From positions 248,001 through 312,000 of the forward strand of contig NZ_LJTC01000005.1 in NCBI RefSeq assembly GCF_001306915.1: a stretch of 64,000 bases of DNA. The letters run 5' to 3'. The stretch is from Pseudoalteromonas lipolytica. GTDB taxonomy: Bacteria; Pseudomonadota; Gammaproteobacteria; Enterobacterales; Alteromonadaceae. Positions 10,428-18,014 of this stretch are shown one piece after another. The position numbers and the translations under genes were made by a program. The stretch's first letter is position 1; each line of letters begins with the position of its first letter. The notes beneath the pieces were generated by a model, which did no database searches, was not told where the DNA came from, and worked only from the letters and a program-made list of their open reading frames with translations.

Positions 10428-10637
10428 TTAATCATCAATAAGGTCGTAAGATAATTCTGCTTTCTTAACCTCAAGTTCCAACTCTTTTGTATATGGCAGT
10501 CTTACAGTATTTCCCACAAGAATTTCATTCACAGTGGTCTTTGCCTCTGCAATCGTCATTTTCAACTCTCGACGCAATACCTTATTAAAAGATATTTTTC
10601 TAAAGCCCGTGGACCACTTCGTAATTTCAATAATCAT
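10428..10637 (-). CDS. Small hypothetical protein, possibly ribosomal L7/L12 C-terminal-like fold
   Basis: A 69-residue protein with GGAAG about 4 bases before its ATG. The segment KVLRRELKMTIAEAKTTVNE resembles the helix pattern of the L7/L12 C-terminal domain (K.IR...GLGLKEAK.LVE). Short stand-alone proteins with this fold occur in bacterial accessory regions, but I do not assign a function. It lies in the minus-strand island between repeat A copy 1 and repeat B copy 1, so it may be another immunity-like or cargo gene. Confidence 0.55.
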   Translation of the reverse strand: MIIEITKWSTGFRKISFNKVLRRELKMTIAEAKTTVNEILVGNTVRLPYTKELELEVKKAELSYDLIDD

Positions 10638-10680
10638 TTTCTTCCAGCTTTATACTTACTGATCTAGGTGTTTACATACA

Positions 10681-10819
10681 CATGGGCTTTTGCTTTTTGC
10701 CACTACCTCGCCCATGGCGTCAGAAAATAATTTAGCTTAACCCCAATGGTTTTATTTAACTACTTATCACCTATCATATGCATGAAAAATAAATGGGTAA
10801 CCTTATAGTTGTCTAGTTT
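10681..10819. repeat. Dispersed repeat B, copy 1
   Basis: About 125-140 bp beginning CATGGGCTTTTGCTTTTTGC. It includes TACCTCGCCCATGGCGTCAG and continues to GGTAACCTTATAG. It is closely related to 12100-12243 and its first part recurs at 11317-11345. The core resembles the non-coding ends left by IS200-like/REP-associated transposase elements; that is my recollection of such flanks, not a database result. Confidence 0.75.
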
Positions 10820-10820
10820 A

Positions 10821-10846
10821 GGGGCTAGGGGCTAGGAGCTAGGTGC
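10821..10846. repeat. Heptanucleotide tandem repeat (GGGGCTA variants)
   Basis: Four imperfect 7-base units: GGGGCTA, GGGGCTA, GGAGCTA and GGTGCA. They sit exactly between repeats B and A. Related arrays lie at 12243, 13606 and 13668. Confidence 0.75.
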
Positions 10847-10928
10847 AAATATAAGATATCGAGTTTCTTCTTTGAGTCACTGTTTATTAAGAACGAAACC
10901 CTAGAGTGCGAAGCTTAGAATTCAAACT
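10841..10928. repeat. Dispersed repeat A, copy 2
   Basis: Second copy of the sequence at 10314-10406. It starts AGGTGCAAATATAAGATATC and ends ATTCAAACT, just downstream (3' on the minus strand) of the Imm33-like gene. Confidence 0.75.
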
Positions 10929-10934
10929 ATGTCG

Positions 10935-11282
10935 TCAAATATTTAATAAAGACCCATCAAACCAAACATCAACATAGTCTCCTGCGATTAAAAACCTATA
11001 ACCCGGAGGTAGCGCAAGATACTTTTTAATATCAGGACACCACTCACCTAAATGAGCAACATGAAGAGGAACGAAAAAATCAGGTTCTTCAGAAAACTCT
11101 TCTCCCCCCCAAATGTACCAACCTGTTGCATCTCCTTCAGGGGAGTGTCTTAGTCCATTAATAGGAATAACCCCTTGCTTGACGTTACGAGAAATCCCAA
11201 CTTTCATATCTTCGGGAGATGATACAAAGTCAGCATTAAATTCATTACAGACCAATCTTTGAGTTTTTGTAATTTCAGTCAT
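10935..11282 (-). CDS. Putative immunity protein, Imm33-like
   Basis: A 115-residue soluble protein. The block GWYIWGGEEFSEEPDFFVPL, then CPDIKKYLALPPGYRFLI and a final DVWFDGSLLN, follows the pattern I associate with Imm33-like proteins, which are predicted to neutralise polymorphic toxins. AGGAG lies about 11 bases before the ATG. A short open frame ends overlapping this start (TAATGACTGA), an arrangement typical of a toxin gene running into its immunity gene, but no toxin domain is present upstream. The family call is from pattern memory and needs a profile search. Confidence 0.6.
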   Translation of the reverse strand: MTEITKTQRLVCNEFNADFVSSPEDMKVGISRNVKQGVIPINGLRHSPEGDATGWYIWGGEEFSEEPDFFVPLHVAHLGEWCPDIKKYLALPPGYRFLIAGDYVDVWFDGSLLNI

Positions 11283-11316
11283 TATAAATCATGCTCCTTT
11301 TACTGCGCTTCAAACA

Positions 11317-11359
11317 CATGGGAGCAGGTTTTGCTTTTGTCACTACCTCACCCATACCA
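11317..11359. repeat. Dispersed repeat B, partial copy 2
   Basis: CATGGGAGCAGGTTTTGCTT followed by CACTACCTCACCCAT matches the first ~40 bases of repeat B with several changes; the rest of the repeat is missing. Confidence 0.6.
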
Positions 11360-11423
11360 GAAAACGTTTTTTCATTGAGCAGCTTAGCCAGTCTTGAAAA
11401 CAAAATCCAAGCCACCACAGCTA

Positions 11424-11457
11424 GAAAAAACAAAGCCCCGCTAGTGCGAGGCTTTGG
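11424..11457 (-). terminator. Rho-independent terminator of the 11500-11955 gene (minus strand)
   Basis: On the minus strand CAAAGCC-T-CGC pairs with GCG-G-GGCTTTG around a 4-base loop, followed by TTTTTT. It lies about 45 bases after the stop of the minus-strand gene. Confidence 0.75.
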
Positions 11458-11499
11458 ATTCAAAATTCTCTGAGGATGTCCCGTTAAGCTAAGTAAAAG

Positions 11500-11955
11500 T
11501 TATTTTGAATTTCTTATTATTAACTTTTCTTCGCTTATAACTTCAGATGGAATGTCAGAGAAAATAAACAACTCATCTCCCAAATTAAGTATACTGCTTT
11601 TGCTTCTAGAAGTTTCAAAAAATAGACCTATTACTGATTTACAGTATTCTGAATATACTTCTGATATTTTAACGAGGCGACTGCCTACCAGATTATTTAG
11701 ATTACTATCAGTTGGAAGCTCTGCAATCACATAATCGCCCAATTCTTCCATTTTAATTTCTTTTGGATGCTCTGAAGTTATATCTATTGATTGCCCATTT
11801 CTTGCACACTGGATAGTTAGCAATTCTTCGTTATCAAATTTCAGGCAAACTTCAACAGGGTGTTCAAAATCAACCTCGTCTTCTATTTTATGAAGTAGCA
11901 ATAAAATAGAGGTAACTTTACTCCCAGAATATTTGTTCAAATTTTCATTTATCAT
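11500..11955 (-). CDS. Putative immunity protein next to a toxin remnant
   Basis: A 151-residue acidic soluble protein of mixed alpha/beta character (NKYSGSKVTSILLLLHKIED near the N-terminus, LNLGDELFIFSDIPSE near the C-terminus). I do not recognise the family with certainty; the C-terminal pattern is reminiscent of DUF6334-like small proteins. Its ATG lies 3 bases after the stop codon of an open-frame fragment resembling a toxin C-terminus (11959-12099). This is the spacing expected of an effector-immunity pair, so immunity function is inferred from context. A terminator follows at 11457-11424. Confidence 0.6.
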   Translation of the reverse strand: MINENLNKYSGSKVTSILLLLHKIEDEVDFEHPVEVCLKFDNEELLTIQCARNGQSIDITSEHPKEIKMEELGDYVIAELPTDSNLNNLVGSRLVKISEVYSEYCKSVIGLFFETSRSKSSILNLGDELFIFSDIPSEVISEEKLIIRNSK

Positions 11956-11958
11956 AGT

Positions 11959-12105
11959 CTATTGTTTTCCCAAAGCATTTTTTACAGAAGTGTTTTGATT
12001 TACCCCATCCTTTAAAATTGTAACAAACTCATTTTTAGGGGTGGTAACAACAACATCATTGCCTTGAATTCTAAAGTTGACGTCACCTCTTGAAAATTCA
12101 TGGGG
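11959..12105 (-). pseudogene. Remnant of a polymorphic toxin C-terminus
   Basis: Reading the minus strand, an open frame of about 46 codons ends with TAG at 11961-11959. It encodes a tail containing GNDVVVTTPKN, EFVTILKDG and a final SVKNALGKQ. This resembles the extreme C-terminal residues common in secreted toxin modules of the Rhs/CDI type (pattern EFVTILKDG.N...VK.A). The frame meets a TGA just where repeat B begins (TGACCCCAT), so the rest of the toxin has been lost at the repeat edge. The immunity-like gene starts 3 bases downstream. No start codon or ribosome binding site is visible, so it is probably not expressed. Confidence 0.55.
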
Positions 12106-12243
12106 TCAGGTCTTTCTTTTTGCTACTACCTCGCCCATGGCGTCAGAAAATAATTTAGCTTAACTCTAATGGTTTTATTTAACTACTTATCACCAATCAT
12201 ATGCATGAAAAAATAAATATGTAACCTTATGTAGTCTTGTCTA
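12100..12243. repeat. Dispersed repeat B, copy 3
   Basis: Starts ATGGGGTCAGGTCTTTCTTT and continues through CTCGCCCATGGCGTCAG to GTAACCTTATGTAG. It is near-identical to 10681-10819 over most of its length. The GGGGTCAGGTCTTT end is the form I associate with flanks of IS200-like/REP-associated transposases; no transposase gene is present in the window. Confidence 0.75.
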
Positions 12244-12271
12244 GGTGCTTGGTGCTTGGTGCTTGGTGCTA
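12243..12271. repeat. Heptanucleotide tandem repeat (GGTGCTT)
   Basis: Four consecutive 7-base units GGTGCTT, GGTGCTT, GGTGCTT and GGTGCTA adjoin the end of repeat B copy 3. Confidence 0.85.
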
Positions 12272-12307
12272 CAAGCATAGTTTGACTTTTTATGAATGCG
12301 ATAGATT

Positions 12308-12994
12308 TTATTCAGCGCACTTATCATCACTGACTCGTATGAAGCTAAGCTCTTCGTTAATCTGCTGCTTTAGAGAATCATTGGAGACTTTTTGTATATT
12401 AGTCCTAAGCATTTCTAGCGCGTAATCACCTTCAACAAGCAAAAGAGAGCTTAATGCAGAAGATCCAACAAAGGTATTTTGATTGTTAATCAATAGCTCA
12501 ATCAACATATCAACATCTTCACGTTCGCCTAATAACCCGAGCCCACTGATTGCAGAGTTTTTTAAAACATTCTCATCCGAGTTAATCATTTCAATGATGT
12601 ACTTACGAGCACGGCTTTTATTCACGTTAGCATCAAAGCATCTATTCTTAAGGTTTAACCTCCACGTTAAAGAAGATAAGCGAATTAAGTTGTCATTTAG
12701 CAAGTGCTTTTGACTCGTATTATTCCAAATATTATTCAAAACCGTATTGTATATTTCTGGATTAAACCCTCTACTAGACCAACCGATTGATATTGAGTTT
12801 GCAACAGAAAATACAGCAGCCCTATAACGTGTATCCCAGTAAGAACCAAGCTCTATATTTTGCACTGAGGTATCGGCTTTCAATATCGCTTTTTCCAAAT
12901 CTGATGGCCACTGCCAACTAACATCATCAGCGTGCGAATGAAATGTAACCACCAGTAGAAAACATAAAAATAAGTAAGCTTTAAAGCTGTTCAT
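12308..12994 (-). CDS. Exported HEAT-repeat-like protein of unknown function
   Basis: About 228 residues from the ATG at 12994. The start gives a good Sec signal peptide (MNSFKAYLFLCFLLVV..HSHA|DD); a longer frame from a TTG at 13057 overlaps the upstream gene and is less likely. The C-terminal half has two or three helical repeats (VLKNSAISGLGLLGEREDVD and NTFVGSSALSSLLLVEGDYA) of HEAT type, which bind other proteins. It ends in DDKCAE. Its start lies 29 bases after the stop of the imm11-like gene, so the two are probably co-transcribed. Function unknown; periplasmic location is inferred. Confidence 0.65.
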   Translation of the reverse strand: MNSFKAYLFLCFLLVVTFHSHADDVSWQWPSDLEKAILKADTSVQNIELGSYWDTRYRAAVFSVANSISIGWSSRGFNPEIYNTVLNNIWNNTSQKHLLNDNLIRLSSLTWRLNLKNRCFDANVNKSRARKYIIEMINSDENVLKNSAISGLGLLGEREDVDMLIELLINNQNTFVGSSALSSLLLVEGDYALEMLRTNIQKVSNDSLKQQINEELSFIRVSDDKCAE

Positions 12995-13022
12995 AGAATA
13001 ATAACCGAATAAAAACAACAAA

Positions 13023-13550
13023 TTAAAGTAACTTGAATTTAAGCCCAGATATTTCAAACTCTTTTATTTTTTTTACTAAATAGCCTGACATTAATGGATA
13101 GTGACCTTTCATATTAGTTATTAGAAAAATAGGATCTTCAGACTCATTAAAGTATTTGAAGCTATAACGCTTAATATCGAGTTTGAAACCATTCAGCTCT
13201 ACAAAGTCAGAATCATCTTCATTTAGTACATTGATTTCTTTTGTCACAGAAAACAAATATAGAGCTTCACCATCTAGCATTAATTCCGACCAAAACCCGC
13301 AACCACTCAATAAATCGTTTAATTTATTATATGCAACTAGGTCACAAACTAAACATTGAGGATGAAGCCAATAGAAGGAGTTTTGCGAAAAGCCTCTTCG
13401 TCCTTGAAACTCAACTTGTAACACCTTCCCACATGGTAATGGATTTTGAACTGATAGAGCCGTCGAAAATAAAAAACTCGTTTCTGAGGTATCAACCGGA
13501 GTAATAAATTCATCTTCATATTCTGGATAAAATTTATAAACTTTATTCAT
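13023..13550 (-). CDS. Putative immunity protein, imm11/DUF1629-like
   Basis: A 175-residue soluble protein with GGAG 6-7 bases before the ATG. The order of an N-terminal VYKFYPE strand, a central HPQCLVCDLVAYNKL block and a C-terminal YLVKKIKEFEISGLKFK follows the general pattern of imm11 (DUF1629) proteins, whose members end with a helix and SGL.F. The match is by eye and moderate. It is the first gene of the minus-strand island and precedes the HEAT-repeat gene. No toxin gene lies upstream; the next gene is yhiN. Confidence 0.5.
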   Translation of the reverse strand: MNKVYKFYPEYEDEFITPVDTSETSFLFSTALSVQNPLPCGKVLQVEFQGRRGFSQNSFYWLHPQCLVCDLVAYNKLNDLLSGCGFWSELMLDGEALYLFSVTKEINVLNEDDSDFVELNGFKLDIKRYSFKYFNESEDPIFLITNMKGHYPLMSGYLVKKIKEFEISGLKFKLL

Positions 13551-13605
13551 CTATTACTCCATTAATAACAGCCACGCGCTGAAGCACGACCTACAAGCAA
13601 GTGCT

Positions 13606-13702
13606 AACCTAGCACCTAGTTCCTAGAGCCTAGCTCCTATGACCTAACCACTAACACCTTTCCCCTTGCAACTCGCAACTAGCAACTCGCAACTCGCAAC
13701 TC
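13606..13702. repeat. Two heptanucleotide repeat arrays
   Basis: Positions 13606-13640 contain CCTAGCA, CCTAGTT, CCTAGAG and CCTAGCT units (reverse complement of the GG.NCTA type). Positions 13668-13702 contain GCAACTC, GCAACTA, then GCAACTC three times. They form the right-hand border of the accessory island, between the imm11-like gene and yhiN. Confidence 0.8.
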
Positions 13703-13705
13703 AAA

Positions 13706-14890
13706 TCAACAATACTGCCCTGCTGCAAAGCCACAGCTCCAGGCGTATTGGAAGTTGTAGCCGCCTAGCCAGCCGGTGACGTCAGTGACTTCGCCGATGA
13801 AATAAAGGCCCGGTGACTTTTTCGCTTCGAAGGTTTTTGAGCTTAATTCGTCGGTTTCTACACCGCCAAGCGTTACTTCGGCTGTTCTATAACCCTCTGT
13901 GCCGTTTGGTTTAATTTGCCAATTGTGAATGTAGTCATGTAACGCGTCGATTTGCGCATGGCTTAGCTGGTTTACATTGCAATCTGGGATCGCTTTCGTG
14001 TCGTGCAGCATTTCAACAAAGCGTTTTGGTAAAATGGTCGCTAGGGTATTTTTTAGTGACTTTTGCCCTTGGCTTTGACGCCAAAGCTCAAGCTGCTGTT
14101 TTAAATCGAGCTCGGGTAACAAGTTGATGTACACAGTTTGCCCTGCACGCCAAAAAGAGCTGATTTGTAAAATAGCTGGGCCCGAAAGGCCGCGGTGAGT
14201 AAACAAGATGTTTTCTTTAAACTGGGTGCCATCTTCACTGGTAACCAGACAAGGAATGCTGATCCCCGATAACCCATCAAAGCGATCTTTATCGTGCTGG
14301 TGCAACGTAAATGGCACTAATGCCGCCATGGTTGGTAACACTGTTAAACCAAATTGCTCGGCAATTTTATAACCAATTGGTGATGCCCCAAGCTTAGGCA
14401 TGGTTAATCCGCCCGATGCGACAACTAACGACTCGCATTGATAGCTATCTTGCTCGGTAATAACTTCATAACCCGCATCGGTTTTTGTCACGCTGAGTAC
14501 TTCGTTACGCAGCGCTATGTTAACACCTGCCCACTCACACTCAGTTAAAAGAATGTCAACGATATCTTGTGCGCTGTTATCACAAAATAGCTGACCCAGC
14601 GTTTTATGGTGATACGCCAAGCCGTGACGGTCCACCAGCTCTATAAAGTCATGTTGGGTATAACGGCTTAAACACGATTTTACAAAGTGAGGATTGCCAC
14701 ATAAGTAGTTGTCTGGGCTTGCGTTTTCATTGGTGAAGTTACAACGCCCGCCGCCGCTGATTAATATTTTACGGCCCGGCTTCTTGCCCATATCAAGCAC
14801 AGTAACATTGCGACCACGGTAGCCTGCTTGTGCAGCGCACATCAAACCTGCGGCGCCGGCGCCAATCACAATTACATCTACTTGGGTCAT
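13706..14890 (-). CDS. yhiN: YhiN/HI0933 family FAD-dependent oxidoreductase
   Basis: A 394-residue flavoprotein. The N-terminal Rossmann motif is VDVIVIGAGAAGLMCAAQAG, followed by the family signature GRKILISGGGRCNFTN (about residues 39-54). The C-terminal FAD segment contains PGLYFIGEVTDVTGWLGGYN. These blocks define the HI0933/YhiN family, widespread and conserved but without a firmly established substrate. The length is typical. It stands alone, divergent from the protease gene. Confidence 0.92.
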   Translation of the reverse strand: MTQVDVIVIGAGAAGLMCAAQAGYRGRNVTVLDMGKKPGRKILISGGGRCNFTNENASPDNYLCGNPHFVKSCLSRYTQHDFIELVDRHGLAYHHKTLGQLFCDNSAQDIVDILLTECEWAGVNIALRNEVLSVTKTDAGYEVITEQDSYQCESLVVASGGLTMPKLGASPIGYKIAEQFGLTVLPTMAALVPFTLHQHDKDRFDGLSGISIPCLVTSEDGTQFKENILFTHRGLSGPAILQISSFWRAGQTVYINLLPELDLKQQLELWRQSQGQKSLKNTLATILPKRFVEMLHDTKAIPDCNVNQLSHAQIDALHDYIHNWQIKPNGTEGYRTAEVTLGGVETDELSSKTFEAKKSPGLYFIGEVTDVTGWLGGYNFQYAWSCGFAAGQYC

Positions 14891-15213
14891 TAATCATACT
14901 CACTAAAAAAATTTAGCTGATTATAACAAGTTATTGTCGCTGCGGTGTTAACACAGCGGTGTTTTTACAAAAAAGATAAAACCAAAAAACGAAATAAAGT
15001 AAAAACTCAAAACCATAAAATTATAACTTTATTATGAGAAAACAATCAAAAAACACCATAAAAAGACTGATTTAGACGTCTATACATTTAGTTATAACCA
15101 AAATAGAGACAACCATAATAAAACGATATTTTAACTAAATTAACATATATTTTACCTTTGTCCCCCTTCACGAAAAACATCGTGGAGATTTACATAACAA
15201 TCTAGGGATCATT
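14891..15213. other. 323-bp AT-rich intergenic region, promoter region of the S8 protease
   Basis: No gene or RNA is recognised. The sequence is very AT-rich with runs of A and T on both strands. It must hold the divergent promoters of yhiN and the secreted protease, but I cannot pick -10/-35 boxes with confidence. Confidence 0.5.
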
Positions 15214-17349
15214 ATGACAACTAACAACAACTTGAAGAAATGCGCAATTGCACTGAGCTTGACTGCGTTGTTTGGAACAACAGCAGCTATGGCTACTCCA
15301 GATCAACTTATGTCACCATCTATGCAGGAAACTGCAGCTAAATTACAAGGCCAAGAAGGCTTTGGTACTCAATTTATCATCAAGTATAAAAACAATAGTG
15401 ATGAAATGATGACCATGTCGGCAGCAGAACAAACGCCGACTATGATGAACAAAAAAGCAAAAGGCTTTATTAAAAACTTCAGCAGCAAAAAAGGTAAAGT
15501 AAAAGCACAATACGTTCGTGCAATGGCGATGAGTAATCACCACGTAATGCGTGCTGATAAAAAACTATCAGCTGAAGAAACCCAAGAATTTATGCAAGAA
15601 ATGGTCGCTTCTGGTAACGTTGAATACATCGAAATCGACCAAATGTTAAAGCCATTTGCAACGCCTAACGACCCTCGTTATGACGACCAATGGCACTACT
15701 ACGAGCAAGCGGGCGGTCTTAACCTTCCTACTGCTTGGGATACAGCAACGGGTAGCGGTGTCGTTGTAGCGGTACTTGATACTGGTTACCGCCCTCATAT
15801 TGATTTAAATGCTAACATTCTTCAAGGCTATGACATGATCTCTAACGTGTCTGTAGCGAACGACGGCGGTGGTCGTGATAGCGATGCACGCGATCCGGGT
15901 GATGCAATCAGCGCTAACGAATGTGGTTACACACACAGTGCACAAAGCTCAAGCTGGCACGGTACACACGTTGCGGGTACTGTTGCAGCAGTCACTAATA
16001 ACGGTGAAGGTGTTGCCGGTGTTGCTTACAACTCAAAAGTAGTGCCAGTGCGTGTACTTGGTAAATGTGGTGGTTTAACTTCTGATATCGCTGACGGCAT
16101 CATCTGGGCATCGGGTGGTTCAGTTTCTGGCGTACCAGCAAATGCTAACCCTGCTGATGTTATTAACATGAGTTTAGGTGGTAGCGGTTCATGTAGCTCA
16201 ACAACGCAAAATGCAATCAATCAAGCGCGTAACAACGGTTCTGTAATTGTAATCGCTGCAGGTAACGACAACGATAACTCTGCAAACTACAACCCTGGTA
16301 ACTGTAATGGTGTTGTAAACGTTGCATCTGTTGGTCGTAACGGTGGTCGTGCATACTACTCAAACTACGGTAGCAACATTGACGTTGCAGCACCGGGTGG
16401 CGCACAAAGCTTTGCGAATGACTCTGAAGGTGTGTTATCTACTCACAACTCAGGCTCTTCAAGCCCTAGCAGTGATTCATACCACTACTCACAAGGTACA
16501 TCGATGGCAGCTCCACATGTTGCGGGTGTCGCAGCATTAATCAAACAAGCTAAGCCATCAGCAACACCTGATGAAATCGAAAGTATCTTAAAATCGACAA
16601 CTCGTTCTTTCCCAGCAACATGTACTAGCTGTGGTACAGGTATTGTTGATGCGGCAGCCGCGGTTGCAGCAGCCTCAGGTACAACACCGCCACCACCAAC
16701 GGGTAACGTATTAGAAGATGGTCAAGCACTAACTGGCTTAAGTGGCTCTGCTAGCAGCCAAACTTTCTATACAATGGAAGTGCCAACAGGTGCGACTAAC
16801 GTAACCTTCACAATGAGTGGCGGCTCAGGCGATGCTGACCTTTACGTTCGTGCAGGTAGCGCACCAACAACATCAACCTATGATTGTCGCCCGTATAAAG
16901 GCGGTAACAACGAAGTATGTTCTATCGATAACCCAACAGCAGGTACTTACCATGTAATGCTGAATGGTTACTCTGCATACTCAGGTGTTAGCCTAGTAGG
17001 TGATTTAACAACTTCTGGCGGTGGTTCAGGCTCAGGTTCACCACAAGCAGGTGGTGGCACAGTAACAGATATCTCTGCAAGTGCAGGCCAATGGAAGCAT
17101 TACACTATTGATGTTCCTGCCGGTATGGCAAGCTTTACAGTAACGACATCAGGCGGTACTGGCGATTCAGACTTATTCGTTAAGTTTGGTAGCCAACCAA
17201 CATCATCAAGCTATGATTGTCGCCCTTACAAAAACGGTAACGCAGAAACTTGTACGTTCAGTAATCCACAAGCAGGTACTTGGCACTTAAGCTTAAATGC
17301 TTACCGTACTTTCTCGGGTGTTACACTGGATGCGCAATATCAACCTTAA
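15214..17349 (+). CDS. Secreted subtilisin-like serine protease (S8) with two PPC domains
   Basis: A 711-residue extracellular protease. The order is signal peptide (about 1-27, ending AMA|TP), an inhibitor-type propeptide (to about residue 145), the S8 catalytic domain (about 150-485), a TTPPPPTG linker, and two bacterial pre-peptidase C-terminal (PPC) domains (about 500-600 and 615-711). The catalytic triad is Asp189 in VAVLDTGYRPH, His249 in SWHGTHVAGT and Ser430 in GTSMAAPHVAG. Both PPC repeats contain the YDCRPYK motif. PPC domains are usually removed after secretion or bind substrate. Closest by architecture to secreted alkaline proteases of Alteromonas/Pseudoalteromonas. Confidence 0.95.
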   Translation: MTTNNNLKKCAIALSLTALFGTTAAMATPDQLMSPSMQETAAKLQGQEGFGTQFIIKYKNNSDEMMTMSAAEQTPTMMNKKAKGFIKNFSSKKGKVKAQYVRAMAMSNHHVMRADKKLSAEETQEFMQEMVASGNVEYIEIDQMLKPFATPNDPRYDDQWHYYEQAGGLNLPTAWDTATGSGVVVAVLDTGYRPHIDLNANILQGYDMISNVSVANDGGGRDSDARDPGDAISANECGYTHSAQSSSWHGTHVAGTVAAVTNNGEGVAGVAYNSKVVPVRVLGKCGGLTSDIADGIIWASGGSVSGVPANANPADVINMSLGGSGSCSSTTQNAINQARNNGSVIVIAAGNDNDNSANYNPGNCNGVVNVASVGRNGGRAYYSNYGSNIDVAAPGGAQSFANDSEGVLSTHNSGSSSPSSDSYHYSQGTSMAAPHVAGVAALIKQAKPSATPDEIESILKSTTRSFPATCTSCGTGIVDAAAAVAAASGTTPPPPTGNVLEDGQALTGLSGSASSQTFYTMEVPTGATNVTFTMSGGSGDADLYVRAGSAPTTSTYDCRPYKGGNNEVCSIDNPTAGTYHVMLNGYSAYSGVSLVGDLTTSGGGSGSGSPQAGGGTVTDISASAGQWKHYTIDVPAGMASFTVTTSGGTGDSDLFVKFGSQPTSSSYDCRPYKNGNAETCTFSNPQAGTWHLSLNAYRTFSGVTLDAQYQP

Positions 17350-17383
17350 TAGTTGATCTCCTAAGTCACCCCCAGGGACTTTC

Positions 17384-17409
17384 AGCCGGACTTACGTCCG
17401 GCTTTTTTG
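17384..17409. terminator. Terminator between the S8 protease and peroxiredoxin genes
   Basis: AGCCGGAC pairs perfectly with GTCCGGCT around TTAC and is followed by TTTTTTG. It serves the plus-strand protease and may also stop the convergent peroxiredoxin gene. Confidence 0.88.
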
Positions 17410-17433
17410 TACTAACTTAAGCACGAATTGCTA

Positions 17434-17907
17434 TTAAAGCTTTTCTAGCACAGCTTCAGCGCGGCTTACTACAAACTCTTTGTCTTGTTCAACAAACAGC
17501 CCTGTTACAGTTTGGTTTTCAACGATCATTGCATAACGTTTAGAACGTATACCACCAAAACCAGCTGTGTCTTTATCTAAACCAAGTGCTTTGGTAAAAC
17601 TTGCATCACCATCTGCTAACATACGAATATGCTCAGCGTTATGAGCTTCACCCCATGCTTTCATTACAAATGCATCGTTCACCGATACACAGTAGATTGC
17701 ATCAACGCCTTTAGCAGTAATTTTATCGGCCAGGGTAATAAACTCAGGTAAGTGAGCATTAGAACATGTTGGTGTAAATGCACCCGGCACGGCAAACAAC
17801 ACTACTTTTTTATCTGCAAATAATGCCTCTGTTGTTAAGGTTTGCATGCCTTCGCTAGTTAATTCACTAAGGGTTGCTGTAGGTATAGTTTGGCCTTGTT
17901 CGATCAT
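17434..17907 (-). CDS. Peroxiredoxin, Prx5 type
   Basis: A 157-residue thiol peroxidase. The peroxidatic Cys48 lies in the signature PGAFTPTCSNAHLPEF, and the DDAFVM-type block appears as SVNDAFVMKAWG. The start at 17907 (MIEQGQTIP) has AAGGAA before it; a longer frame from 17982 would add an unlikely hydrophobic N-terminus. Prx5 enzymes reduce hydrogen peroxide and alkyl hydroperoxides in the cytosol, usually with glutathione/glutaredoxin or thioredoxin; a glutathione reductase lies in the same window at 24.3 kb. Confidence 0.92.
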   Translation of the reverse strand: MIEQGQTIPTATLSELTSEGMQTLTTEALFADKKVVLFAVPGAFTPTCSNAHLPEFITLADKITAKGVDAIYCVSVNDAFVMKAWGEAHNAEHIRMLADGDASFTKALGLDKDTAGFGGIRSKRYAMIVENQTVTGLFVEQDKEFVVSRAEAVLEKL

Positions 17908-18014
17908 CGTAATTCCTTGAAAGAAAATAAGAGTACAGAGTATATACCTAAAAAATTGAATACAGCATGATTTTAAGGACAAACAACGTAAACCATTGCT
18001 CGCCCTTTGGAGGG

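Noticed and set aside
11275..11463. 62-codon minus-strand frame with a hydrophobic stretch ending at the Imm33-like start
   Set aside because: It runs through a terminator and partial repeat B, so it is most likely chance. Its overlap with the immunity start is noted in that gene's entry only.
10170..13702. Integron-type cassette array
   Set aside because: Small genes with repeats suggested it, but no attC core sequences and no integrase are visible.
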